A DNA stretch of 64,000 nt from positions 15,642,001 through 15,706,000 of the forward strand of contig JARKIP010000064.1 of NCBI GenBank assembly GCA_029990175.1, given 5' to 3'. Shown here piece by piece: positions 1 through 11,599 of this stretch. Below the pieces are notes generated by a model that saw nothing but the letters and a program-made list of their open reading frames with translations, did not search any database and was not told where the DNA came from. The stretch is from Petunia secreta. Taxonomy: Eukaryota > Streptophyta > Magnoliopsida > Solanales > Solanaceae. Both the position numbers and the translations under genes were made by a program. Position 1 is the stretch's first letter. Each line of letters begins with the position of its first letter.

Positions 1-168
1 TGTTGTAGTTTCTAATTAATTGGAAAGAGATTTTGAAGAATTTGACCATTTAATGTCAAGAGTAAATTAGGAAGAACATAACTAATTTTATCTTGAATTG
101 CTAAAAAGACAAGTAAATTAAGAATTTGACTTTGCTAAATTTGGACAAGTAAACTTAAACGGAGGGAG
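1..168. mobile_element. Stowaway-like MITE, right part only
   Basis: The sequence ends in ACGGAGGGAG followed by TA at 169-170. This is the usual end and TA target site of plant Stowaway MITEs. The other end lies outside the window, so the element is partial here. No coding capacity is seen. Confidence 0.5.
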
Positions 169-329
169 TATATTTTTGTCTCTTCGAATTTACTGTTTTT
201 TCGATTTTTTTTTCGTTAGCTAGTGTTTATGGACAATTAATGGAACTGGAAGAACATAAAATAGTCAAATTGCTCTTACTCAACACTCAACAGCCATAAG
301 AAAACTAAAGTCTGTTCACTTTTTGGTCG

Positions 330-735
330 TAGAAGTGTTTGGTGAGTTAAAAAAATTTAAAAGCACCTGACTTTTAAGTCTAAAATAAGAAGCTAGACAA
401 TCCTAACTTATTAATTTTGGCTTAAAAGTTGTTATAGTTTGACCAATAATTTTATTATTTTATCCTTATAATTTTTTTCTCATTCTACTAATACCCTCAT
501 TAACAAAGGACTTATAGTATTCTCTCATTTTCTTTTATTTATTCTAATAATATTTTAATTATTTAAGATAAAAAAATATTTGTTTACCAAACAGTTATGC
601 AACTTCTTCTACAATTTCAGCACTTCTATCCAAACATGTAACTGCTTATTTACGAAATAAGCTTCAGCATTTAAAAAATTCTTTTAAGTACAAGTGCTTA
701 AAAACTATTTTTTCCGCAAACCCAAATGGGCTAAG
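330..735. repeat. Possible hAT-type MITE
   Basis: The two ends are imperfect inverted copies. The left begins near GTGTTTGGTGAG with A/T-rich text containing AAAAGCAC. The reverse complement of the right end begins near CCCATTTGGGTTTGCGG and also contains TTTTTAAGCACTT. Exact borders and a target duplication could not be fixed, so this is a tentative call. Confidence 0.3.
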
Positions 736-1028
736 TTCTTTCTATACTATGAGATTTGATTTTGTGGTCTATTTTAAATATTATTTTTACATGATCCTTC
801 CATAAAAGTTCACTAAACAAAATGTATCAGAACTTTATAGTCATTTTCTCCTATTCAGAATATAATTTGGTCATTAGAGATCATCTCCTCCCAAGATGTT
901 AGGAGATTGATCTATGATCTATTACAAATATTCTTCTAGTTATACGGCCATTTTCATAAGAGATTGATATAATATAGCTGAAAAGATTAGCAAAATAAAA
1001 AAATTTAAATTATAGAAACATACAAGAG

Positions 1029-2249
1029 ACAATTACATTGAGAGACACCCCCACTCATGAAAATTACCAAAAAAGACTCCTATTTTGCTACCTTACATGA
1101 CATAGCACCCCTTCCTTTTTTTATTTTTTCTTTCACTCCATAGCACCCCTTTTTAAAGAAAAAGAACCCTAGCCCCTATTTTTCCTCTCCTTCTTCCCTC
1201 CTTCCCATTTTTCTCTCTTCTCTTCCCCATTACACCTAACCCCGCCGCCACCTCCCCCCAACCCTTCCACTACTGCCCCACTGTTATCCCCTCTCCTCCA
1301 AGCCACTGATGTCGTCGCCGCCGAGGTCACCACCGCCGCCGCCGCTGCTTATTCTTCTTCTTTTTTTTTTTTTTTTTGAATAGCAATGTTGATTTTTGTT
1401 GTATATTCCGATCAAAATTCCGGTGAGGAGTTTATTTATCAAGTTTCTTTCTTTTCTTCACTTTTATCATAAAAATTCATTGAGATCTACTAGTTTTTTA
1501 TTAAATTTTTTGTTTAATGTTTAGATCTAGTGTTTTTCTTGTATAAAACTGTATAGATCTTGGATATTTGTTAAGCTTTTATGTAAAATCTGCCCGAGGC
1601 ACTGTTTAACATTATTTTTGTGAGTTTATACACTTTTATACATTTTTTATACAAGTTTATACAATTCTGTAAACGTGTATAAAAATGTATAAATCTGTAT
1701 ATGTACGCATTAACAGTGTATAAAACACATTCTATGCATTGTAAATTTTGTATAAAGCTGTATATGCGTGTATGAACAATGAATAAAATAGTATAAATTT
1801 CAGATGCGTGCACTTTTATGGATGTTTTATATAAAATTTATATTTTTTGTGTATATTTTTGTATTTTCCTTCTTGCATACACAATTTTATATGTATTTAC
1901 ATGTATAATTTATTATTTTGATAGATTTAGGCGTATAAAATTATCAAAAAATAATTATTTACACAAATCCACAAATAAAATAAACAAATCCGGTGAATTT
2001 TTGGTTTTTTGGCCACCGGCCGGCGGCGGCAGCGGTGGCAGGTCGGTTTTTGGTGGTGGGGTAGTGGTAGGGGAGGGTGAGGGAGTGGCTCCTAGGGTTT
2101 TTTGTTTAAATGGGTGCTATGTTATGTAATTTTGAAAATAAGGGAGTGCTATGTTGTGTAATGTAAAAATAAAAGGGTGCTATGGATGAAATGTGGCCCC
2201 TCATTTGTAATTTTGTGTTGTGGGCTGCCTAGTTTTGAAAATTTCCCAA
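1029..2249. repeat. Non-autonomous repeat with inverted-like ends and a GTATAAA-rich core
   Basis: The left part contains ACATGACATAGCACCCC. The right part, read in reverse complement, contains ACACAACATAGCACTCC, so the flanks are inverted copies. Between them are a pyrimidine-rich stretch, GC-rich proline/glycine-like triplets near 1300-1350 and 2010-2050, and many TATAAA/GTATAC-like words between 1600 and 1900. The right end (GTGGGCTGCCTAGTTTTG) recurs almost unchanged near 28073-28095. Short open frames inside it look like chance products of A/T-rich repeats. Borders are approximate. Confidence 0.4.
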
Positions 2250-3600
2250 TATACAAATATAGAATCTACTTTACGATAACATAACGATATTATAATCTTT
2301 TTCCAACAAAAGCAATACTTTTTTAGAATTACCTATACAAATTATAAAAACAAAAGATATCTACACTAAAACAGAAGATATACATTACACAAAATAGGGC
2401 GAAATTGTGGGCATGACTATTAAGTTCCTATTTTTTTGAGATTTCAATTACCCAATCACAATATAGTGATTAAAAGGTCTCGATCTTCATGAAAAACCAG
2501 ACAATGACTTCAGGAAAACACAAGGCATACATATATACATTCTACAAGCAAACAGTAGTTACGGATACAATAGAAACAACAACCAAACAAAACATATACA
2601 ACATCCATACAATCGATACATGAATAACAAAAGAACAAAAAAAGCACAATACTTACGGAAATACATTGATTTTACAGACATAGCTTCTATATAGTAACCT
2701 GGTTAAATTATAGAAGTAAAACAATATTAATAATACAATAGGTATACAATACAAACAACATCCATATAATAGTCGTACAATAGCCATATAATAGAAACAA
2801 CATCCATCCATATAATAGTCGTACAATACACTTACAATTGTCATACAAATGATACATTTATAGAAATACCTCAGACACATTGTTCTTGCCACCCAACTTT
2901 TACTTTCTTGTGGTTATCATCTCCATACGTTTTGGTCTACAAAATAGGAAGCTTTTTACCATTTTTTTAATTACTTTTACTATATATTTTTTTATATTCT
3001 GCTATATTTTGTAGCATATACTAGGAATTTCACTGCTTTTTGTAAGTTATTAAAATATCTCTATATTTTGTATGAAAAACTCATAAAGCTATATTGTGTT
3101 ACTTTTTCCGATAAAAAACAAGAGATCTTTATAAAATCATTTTCTTAGCTCAAAACATGCCTCCTTAGTTGACGGTGGACAGTTGGCGGTTGCTCCTAAC
3201 TAGAGGTAGGTGAGTATATCAACCATGTCATAACCAAGGTGGTCACCGTAGTTGAAATCAAGGTTAAGCATTTTCTTGGCAGAAACAAATAGAAATTATG
3301 AACCTGTGGTTTCTAGGCACATGAGGTTAGTGCATGTGATACAAGCTCCTCTGCAAGTCCATCTCTGGTGGTGAAGTAGCAAAACAATTCAATTTTCTGA
3401 TAATGTTAATTATATCCACAACCACAAGGACCACAAGTCCACAACTCTCTTTCTCGGGCATGGACAAAACAGAGCTCGTGGCAGACCCATAACATTATCA
3501 TTATGATATATTATTTGATACATACACCATTGCCTCAACAAGAATTGATTCCACTTTATGATGACCGAAGTCACATTATTTTACTACACTAGAGAGGCAC
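2250..3600. other. AT-rich intergenic stretch
   Basis: No gene is recognised. Between 2520 and 2860 there are degenerate TACAA-rich words and a short near-duplication of ATAATAGTCGTACAATA (about 2766 and 2813). The segment from about 3120 to 3600 resembles nothing I can name. The 3' untranslated region of the downstream-reading minus-strand gene probably lies just above 3600. Confidence 0.5.
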
Positions 3601-3787
3601 CATAATCAACTTCCGCTTTACATAACAACCGGATAACCAATCAAACTCATCTCATAAGAAATTGATTCGCATATTAACCTCTGCAGATGGAAATCTCAGG
3701 CGTACAGTTATACACATCGTAAGTTCTCTGATAGTAAGAAATTATGGTGATTTAAAAGCATCATCCTGCCAACACCCGTCTCTAGTA

Positions 3788-6700
3788 TTAGTGGACTTGA
3801 GTCTGCTCGGCTTTCCTCTGGAAAAGAAGTGAACCTAACAAAACAGCAATGCCTGTAATTGCAATGGTAAACAGAAGACGCTTTGTGGAAAACTCTTGCG
3901 GCTGCCTTCTTGGAGGGCCATGATCTCTTTCAGCTCTGTTCGTGTTCCTAAAGAGAAAGCAAAGAAACAAAAAAGTAAATATATCAGAGTACTTGGCATG
4001 AAATAGATGAGATATGGTAGCAAAAGTTTAATTGAAAGTTTGAGATCTGGTAATAGTTTACAGGTTTGAGAGAAAATGATGGAAATTCATCCTGACAAAT
4101 GAATCATTAGATGGCATGCTGCGAACATTTCCTAAAAGTAAGCAAATATGAACAGACCACATGCTCAGGCCTTGGAACTTGGATTCAACGATCTTTCATT
4201 CCAAAGATGGTAAAATCACACCTCTTCACCTACTGTTTTGAAACTGTCTGCATGGACCATTGCATGATTCAACAACGGCCTGTTTTCTTAATATATCTAT
4301 TGTACAAGACTTGGGGCAAATGATCTGAAGCCCTATGTTTCAGACTTGGATTCACATTGTCAAACTTGAAAACCCAAGAGTCTAAACAAGTGAGCCATCT
4401 TCTATATGTGAAAGAAACCAAAAGACTTCTGCAGATCGGTTCATCAGTTATTTAATTACAGCGTCAAGCCGACTAAGTGCCAAATTCTTAGCTTGGTGAT
4501 TTGTGGGGCTGACTGGTTAGATTGGAGAAATGCTGGCCAATTTATATTTTGATTACTAATAAAGGTTGAAAAAGTTATCTGTGAGTTGAAATACAGCAAT
4601 GTGTGATACCTTGGTCATAAACTGAAAAGTGAATTGCACTGTAATTAACCTTTTTGCATCAGGGATGATAAATAACAAATAGATAAACATCTTGAAGGTC
4701 TTCCTTCTATCCATCCTAGATTTACTGAAAATCCTTTCATATGCTTGTGTCAACGGAGGATGAATAATGATTGCTTTCTATATTTAACATGGTTCAATAG
4801 CAACCTATCCAAATATCCCTATTGACAATCCATGCATGTAAAGTGGTCAGTAGTGGATTGGAAAGATTAACTTCCTGGCATACTTAACATGTATTTATAA
4901 TGAAGTCACGCGAAATTTTTCCCTCTTCCCAGGCTATATTAATGTCTCAGGCTCCTAAGCCTACCACACATCATGATATATTTATAGGGTTGTTTCCTCA
5001 TAATCTGCATTTCTATTTTATCTTCATTTGGCTTGTAGGGAGCTCAGACCTCACTAATAACCGTGAAGCAAGACCGACAAACTGGTTATTGCACGAACAA
5101 GGGAGGAAAATCAACAATTAAGATAAGGGTGACAGAAGATGTATATTAGGGAAAATATAATAAACAATAAGAGTGCGAGAGGATAGCACTTTTTTTCCCG
5201 ATAAGAGGGAATAGGACATTTCTAATTGGCGTATAACTTGTTTTAAATAAGACTAACAGTTGGATCTTACAAATATCCTTTTTTATTGGTAAAAATATAT
5301 TACCAAAGAACTAGAAGTTAAGATTTCTCTAAAATTCCAAAAAAGATTCAAAAAGACATCGAGGGGGGGAAATTTGCAAAAAGCAAATTGCATAAACACT
5401 TTAGTCCTTAATACCTGGAAGATTCTGCAGCATTACTTATCATTCCGTTGCATCTACTCTCGTGACCATCTCTTTCTCTGAGTCTAATATATCTGCTACA
5501 AAGATGACATAATTCTGTTCGGTTCCCACATACTTCCTGCTCAAGACAGTGTAAATTTCACACCAAAGAGCAAGATGCTGAAATCCAATCATCCCAATAA
5601 TATAAAGGACAAAAGATGTCAGATCTTTGATAATTCTTATTACCTGATGCTCGAATAAATCAATTGCAGGCAAAGGAAACTCGCAGTACTCGCATGTCAC
5701 AATCCTTTTTGGGCAATTTTCACCTCTATGAACGGCTAGAATCTCACGATCCATTGTCTCGCTACACAAAGTACAGGCAACCTAGAAATAAAAGATCACA
5801 GTGATCACCTCAGATAGGTATTGCTCGGTCTACGGAGTAACCATCTAAACAACAAAGAAGAGGGAACTGAATCTTACCCTCTTCCGTGGAAATCCCATCC
5901 CCCTCTCTTAAAAAAAAATGAATGGAGAGAAGGTGAATCAAATCTACATCCTTTTCATCTGTAGATCCTTGAGAAAAAAGAACTAAATCCAGTACTTGTA
6001 AAGGTAGTTCTCCTATTCAACATCTCTATTACTTATCCATTGGTATTCCTGAAAGCAAAGGCATGAGCCAAAGCATTTTGGGTTCTCTAAATCCTTATTA
6101 CTACCTCTGGTTTGTGTACTAGGTGACAGCAGTTTTTCTTAAAGCAAATCTCTAAATGATATATCCAGCTAAAAGTAAACTTTAATGTCACTTGTTTTAA
6201 GTAACACGATAACAAAATAATACTGGTTCTGCAGGCTTAGCACTGTAGAGTAGAGACTATTAACAGCCTGAGTAAATTTAATAGAAACTGTTCTTTTTTA
6301 ATTTATTATTATTACTATTATAATATTTATTATTTGTCAAGCAAGTGAAGCATATGAATGCGAGGGAGCTGACAAAGTAAAAAAATTGATCGAAGTTATA
6401 CACTTTATTTGTCGAAGCATACTGGATTCAGAATTAACCAACCAAAGAAGTTTATCAGGTTCACTCAAGTATGGATGAAGTAGTGGAAAACATAGATGGT
6501 CTAAAAATGCTTACAACGTGTAAGTAGCATAGAATGAAGCCATAAAAACCTATGCACATGTATGTATGGTGTACTATGAAAAACCAATCCAATAAATTTA
6601 ACTTGATTTTTATAAAGATCAAACAAATATATGAAATCCAAACACCGCAACGACTCGTGGTATTTCGTAGATAATACTTCATTGATTTAGATACCAAAAA

Positions 6701-9542
6701 AATATAAACTTGCAATAATAGATCTCGTAAGTGATGTTTCTTCTAGTTAGAGATACCACAATCATGTTTGTGCTCAAAGAGGTCGCATCGAAATATTTTA
6801 CGCTGTCACCCTAAAAACGGTGTGGCACACAAACTTCTCAAATGTAGTCATTGGAAATATAGTTCTGATGTCGTCAGCGCATCACATTGTGGACCTTCTA
6901 AATAAACTCCTTCAGCCCTACAGGTTATCCTGATGGCTCACCTTTCCTTTTCCCCCAATAAGGGCATCAAATTAGATACTTTTTCTTATTGATTCTTTCA
7001 ATTGGAGCAGTAGGACACTCTCTTTCACTAGATGTGCAAGGATGAAGAAGAGATCATTTTCTTTAGCTAGAGCTTCAGCACTCACTGTAAGGACTCATCT
7101 TGGTTGCTGAGACTTCCGGGCATCGAAAAGCTTAAGATTTTGTTGGGGGTAGGGGGTGTCCAAGTGTTCAATCGTGAATGCTTCATATCCTACCTCTTCA
7201 TGCTGCTTATTACTAATCAAAAGCTCCTAATCGTATATCAAAATTTCTAAGAGTAGGATAGCACACTTCTAGGTCCATGTTCAAGGCAAATAATTCAGTG
7301 CAAAGTCTAGAACCATAGCTAATATATAGAAGCTAATAAACACTGAACAAAAGTGAAAAAGTCTTAAAGAAACATCTATTCAGTTGGTTCTAGAAAGAAA
7401 CCGCAAATGAAAAAATCATCAGGCAAATTCATATACATGACGTGAAAAGCCATGATGCCTTGCAGTATAATTGATCAATGCTAATAGGCAACGACATGTG
7501 ATGTATGGAAGCTAGTGAGTTTTTAGACCTTATCTAAACACGACATCCTATTTATGAACTTGCAGGAGTATACAATCAATAATGCCAAAGGGAATGAGAC
7601 GGCTAAACGTGCAGGCTAATTCCATATGCAGCTATTCATGTTTAAAAACACACTTCTAGTAGTGTTACTCTTTCTTTCCAAGTTATATAGTATTATTAGC
7701 AGTGAGATGTCCAAATGATGATGGGCGGTAAATGAGTTGCACGTGAAGAAAGTCATGGAGACATATATCTTCAAAGGGATAACAACTATTGGGGCCACAA
7801 AATAAAGTAATATTCCTAGTTGAGCACACCTTGCACCAAGAATTGAGAACAAGTAACACAAGGAGAATCTTTTTTCCTATAACAGGATTACAACCCCTCA
7901 CCACACCCACAAAAAGACTAAAAGAGGTAAAACAGATGACCACACTTACCGGAGCATGAGTGCTCATGAAATGTTCCTCCGCAAATTTCTTAGGAACCAT
8001 ATCCCCGCAGATTTTACATTTTTCAAGATTCCGGGAGCAGTGGGCAAAATGTAAATCGAGATTGATGGAAGGTATTGCTCTGTCACTGTAGATATCACCA
8101 TTCAAATTATCAAGTGGTCAATGCCTCAAGGTCAGAAGTAAACAAAACAATAGTCAATACCGCCAGATACTCAAGTGTACAATCAGAGCAAGATAACAAT
8201 CAATTAAGCCATAAGGTGAAAACAAGAAACGTAAATATAAGTTTGATGCTAGAGACCATGCATAAATGACAAAATTTCCTTGTGAAATGACCTTTACAAT
8301 GTAATTTTAGTATTTTAGAATTTTTTTTTTTCTTTTATAACCGAGAAGTCCCAAGGGTATGTAGTGCACGGTTCGAAACTTGGTGGATAATGGACCCGCT
8401 CATCCACCCTTCTCCACTTAAAATGCCAGGCTTTTGTATGGAGCAGTACTCGAACTTGTACCTTGTATCTAACCCACATATCACAAGTTGAGCTTTTATC
8501 GTCTTCTGTTCTCATAACTGAGATTATCTATCATCTTTTGTGCTCATAACCGAGAAATCCCGAGGGTTTATTGTGCATCATTTGAAACTCGGTGGATGAT
8601 GGACCCGCCCCTCTACCCTTTCCGCTTAAATACCAGGCTTTTGTATGAGGTGAGGGTCGAACCAGTGACGTATGTCTAATCTACATATCACAAGCTAAGC
8701 TCTTACTAGACCAAAGCCAAAAATTATTTATCCTCTTTTAAAGGCACGAAAAGCACTTGGATATGCGTGTATTCATAATTCCAATTTAGCTTCACATTGT
8801 TTGGATGATTGCTAAGTATTGTATTGTATCATATTGTTAAATCCTTCGTTACATAACTACAGAAAGTTTCATTTATGTAACGACTAATTCGGTGTTATCG
8901 CGTCATAACCTTACTTTTTTCTCATCTTGCCCTTATATACTGTTTCGATAATCCTAATTTTACACTTTACCCTACCTCTCTTTTATAATAACAACACTAT
9001 CCCGCGCCTTACTTTTATCTTCGCAATATCGTAAGCTCATTCTTCATACTAGCTACGGAACAACATGAAACAATACAATCTATGCGAGCATCGTATTCAC
9101 TAAAAGAAGGATACCGTACAATACAATACATTATGAAACGATCTATAACAACCATCGAAACGAGCTATCAAACTCCTCTTCGTTGCGGAATCAAATTTAA
9201 AGAGTGAAATACTAACATCAAACTGATGCTTATTTTTCCATATTAGCTTATCGGGGCAATTACAAGAGATGTAACTTTCGTTAATTAAGCTAAAAATCAT
9301 TCTATTTTTTTCCTGATAAGTAATGGTAATACTAATAATTAAGCTAAAAATCATTAAAATTACTACATCTTTCTCTCCTCCCAGCTATTTTCCAGCAGAA
9401 GAGTGACAATTAAATTATACTCGAAACAAAAATCGTTTAAAATTAACTGAAACAAGCAAAAAATAAATAAATAAATTTCCTGTAAGGGAAAAAATTACCA
9501 GTGAGTGCAGATGGTGGTGGCTTGATCAGAAGCTACAGCCAT
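3788..9542 (-). CDS. TRAF-type zinc-finger protein with C-terminal membrane tail (5 exons)
   Basis: Minus-strand exons are 9542-9499, 8085-7950, 5781-5644, 5536-5415 and 3947-3788. All borders are GT-AG and the total is 600 nt, giving 199 residues plus a stop. The ATG at 9542 opens MAVASDQATTICTHC. Five zinc-binding units follow with regular C-x2-C-x11-H-x3/4-C/H spacing: C12/C15/H27/C31, C38/C41/H53/H58, C63/C66/H78/C83, C90/C93/H105/C109 and C116/C119/H131/C135. A basic, polar linker leads to a hydrophobic segment at 171-189 (LLFTIAITGIAVLLGSLLF) and a short charged tail, which suggests a tail-anchored membrane protein. This is the layout of plant TRAF-type zinc-finger-related (XAF1/TRAFD1-like) proteins. 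A signalling or protein-binding role is family-based inference; no catalytic domain is present. Introns are about 1.4 kb, 2.2 kb, 107 bp and 1.5 kb. No lesion was found. Confidence 0.9.
8324..8518 (-). mobile_element. tRNA-derived SINE, downstream copy of a dimer
   Basis: Read on the minus strand this copy has a B-box-like CAAGTTCGAG, the body AAAAGCCTGGCATTTTAAG, a conserved ATTATCCACCAAGTTTCGAA block and GGGACTTCTCGGTTAT, then an A-rich tail (poly-T at 8321-8331 on the plus strand). The tRNA A-box end is degraded compared with the neighbouring copy. It lies in intron 1 of the TRAF-type gene, in the same orientation as the gene. It belongs to the Solanaceae-type SINE class by recognition. 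Confidence 0.65.
8519..8722 (-). mobile_element. tRNA-derived SINE, upstream copy of a dimer
   Basis: On the minus strand the copy opens with a tRNA-like head: TTTGGTCTAGTAAGAGC (A box) and GGTTCGACCC (B box). The body follows: AAAAGCCTGGTATTTAAG, CATCATCCACCGAGTTTC and CGGGATTTCTCGGTTATG. Its 3' end runs directly into the second copy without a long poly(A), so the pair looks like a head-to-tail dimer. Pol III promoter boxes are visible, but activity cannot be judged. Confidence 0.7.
8796..9164. mobile_element. MITE with TGTATTGTAT-rich inverted ends
   Basis: The left end reads ATTGTTTGGATGATTGC followed by ATTGTATTGTATC. The reverse complement of the right end reads GATGGTTGTTATAGATC followed later by TGTATTGTATTG. 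The two ends are therefore imperfect inverted copies. The interior is non-coding. It lies in intron 1 of the TRAF-type gene. The superfamily (hAT-like) is a guess and no target duplication was resolved. Confidence 0.45.
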
Positions 9543-9559
9543 TACTCCTCCAATAAAAT

Positions 9560-9800
9560 CTAGGTATAATAATCAACAAATATAAAGGATAATTAGGTAA
9601 ACTAATATTGGGAATCAAAATTAGGTAAACCAATTATTACTAACAATTTGTGATTTAAGGAATTAAATATAGAAAGATAACCTAAGATTCTGAGAATTGG
9701 AGTTTTCGATGGGATCGATAGAATGATCAGTGAATTGAATAAAGAGAGAGAGAAAGAGAGACTTTTGGTCTTCTTTTTTCAGCTAAGATAAATAAATTAA
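9560..9800 (-). promoter_or_regulatory. Probable 5' UTR with a UTR intron, and core promoter region
   Basis: Just upstream of the ATG at 9542 the minus strand shows an acceptor (ACCTAG, AG at 9561-9560). A matching donor (CTTAG then GTTATC) lies at 9681-9680, so a 122-nt 5' UTR intron is likely. Above it the sense strand carries a CT-rich leader at 9741-9771, common in plant 5' UTRs, and an A/T-rich TATA-like stretch near 9789-9807. The transcription start is inferred, not seen. Confidence 0.5.
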
Positions 9801-9855
9801 AAATATGTAGAGACCACTTTGACGACGAAACGATTTTAACGTTTCCTTTTTATTA

Positions 9856-10339
9856 CTCCCATCTAATTTATGTGATTGAATTTGACTAGCACTCCCGAAG
9901 AAATAAATTGAACTTTTTAAACTTTTTGATCTAAATCATAGCTAGTGTTTGGACATAAATATGGTTGAAATTTGAAAAAAGATTGTGAATTGAGAAATAA
10001 TTTTTGTAAGTTAAAATTATATGCATATTACTTGAGAAAAAGTTTTATGATTGAAAAGCTTCAAAATTATGAAAAAGGTCGAAATTACTATTTCAAATTT
10101 TAAAACCTCATCTTCAAAAAATGTTAAAAACTGACACATTCTATAAACAAATAGTGATTACAAAAATAATTGCGGAAAACTGTCCAAAATCTATGTTCAA
10201 ACAGGAGATTGCTACAAAAGATTGTTTCCTATATATTTATCATATTATAAAGTAAATTGTTACTCCACTAAATATAAAAAATATCATTTTTTTAGTTATT
10301 GACTGAAAAATTATGTATTCCATAAATTAGAACGGACTG
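9856..10339. mobile_element. Stowaway-like MITE interrupted by a second MITE
   Basis: The left end CTCCCATCTAATTTATG and the reverse complement of the right end, CAGTCCGTTCTAATTTATG, share the CTAATTTATG core. TA dinucleotides flank both sides (9854-9855 and 10340-10341). It lies just upstream of the TRAF-type gene promoter. A second element sits inside it. Confidence 0.45.
9955..10205. mobile_element. hAT-like MITE nested in the Stowaway-like element
   Basis: The left end reads TGTTTGGACATAAAT. The reverse complement of the right end reads TGTTTGAACATAGAT. The interior is A/T-rich and non-coding. A clean 8-bp duplication was not found, so the borders are approximate. Confidence 0.4.
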
Positions 10340-10419
10340 TACTTATTATTCCGGTTGGAGGAGTCTTATGATTGAGAAAACTTTTCTTTTACGTGCACAA
10401 GCAATCAGATGGGTTGATT

Positions 10420-10850
10420 GGTAAAAATTTCGCTCAGATGTCAGTTTTGCTACTGATATTTTATTTTGAGGCTACTTTTTTTATTGATTTTGTATGAGAG
10501 ACCACTTTTTGAAACTTCAATCTTTGTGAGTTGAACTTCATACCACAAGGGTTGAAGTTCAACTCCAGCCCATAAGAATTGAAGTTTACGCATCTATGCC
10601 TAAAAGTTCAGCCACTGCGGGTTGAAATTAAACTTTATACCTTATATATGAAGTTCAGCCCACAAAAATTGAACTTCAGCCCACAAGAATTGAAGTTCCA
10701 AAAAATGGCATCTCAAATAAGACGACTAAGAAAAATAGCTTCAAATCCAAAACTACTCGCAAAAGTGGCTATTCGTGCACTTTGTCCGGTTGATTGGGGA
10801 GAAGCGCACGTAAAGCCTGTTTTGCGCGCGACATTACAATTTTAGTCAGT
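10420..10850. repeat. Array-bearing non-autonomous element A
   Basis: The left end has GGTAAAAATTTCGC. The right end, in reverse complement, has AAGTGCACGAATAGCCACTTT, close to the left end of the element near 26260. The core (10520-10700) is an array of short alternating inverted words such as GAAGTTCAGCCCACAA and TTGAACTTCAGCCCAC. No transposase is present. A short open frame at 10579-10845 follows the array and is not supported as a gene. Confidence 0.5.
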
Positions 10851-11589
10851 TATGTCACACTTTTGCAAGGACTAACCACTTCAGATCAGAATTACTTATG
10901 TTCATATTATTGGAGTGTTCAACCCATATTAAGCTAATCGTAGCCCTTTTTGGTCTAAAAAAAAAAAATTAAGCCCAACTCCATGCTTTTAACTTGAATT
11001 TAACTCATTTTCAGATTAAAAAATTCAAATTGAATGAATTTGCCTAATTCACAGCATAATTTGAAGTTGAATATATAACTTCTGTCTCTAATATTTGAAA
11101 GCAAGTAGTTACATTGTTTACTAAAACCTAAATAGATGGGTGCAAATTGGTTGCCTTGAAGGGCTTTTTGGTGGAAAATTATTTTGTCCTGAATTTAAGT
11201 TTTTCAGTGTACCTTGAAACTAAGTTTGTTCATTCAAAATTTTAAGATAAAATATCTATTGGCTAAAGCCTAATTAATAGCATTAAGCAGTGGCTAATCA
11301 TGTACTTCAAATAGCTTTTAATGCACTGATTGCGTAACGATCAACATTTGTAAAGTAAAGGTGTAGCCATATCCTTTCAGACTCAGAAAAATCGTGAAGT
11401 TTAAGAATTGTAAGGTTTTTTCTGAAAATATGACTTTCCACTTCAAACGTTTCCTGAATTTTGTCCAGGAAAAATCATAGAGTATGAGCCCAGTGCTTAT
11501 TCATTTGAAATTTTGCAAACAACTATTTATCGATCATCACTCTAAGTGGCTACCTGGCCTAAATTTCACAGTTTGATCAGCTTGAATGG
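10851..11589. other. Intergenic sequence, nothing recognised
   Basis: AT-rich sequence with no open frame of interest, no RNA gene and no repeat structure I can define. Confidence 0.5.
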
Positions 11590-11599
11590 TGAAAATTGA

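Noticed and set aside
1571..2129. Open frames on both strands in A/T-rich sequence
   Set aside because: Composition is dominated by TATAAA words within a non-autonomous repeat; no domain is visible.
4111..4323. A 70-codon open frame on the plus strand
   Set aside because: It lies in intron 4 of the TRAF-type gene on the opposite strand, with no recognisable protein similarity.
10579..10845. An 88-codon open frame
   Set aside because: It starts inside the short-motif array of element A and shows no family resemblance.
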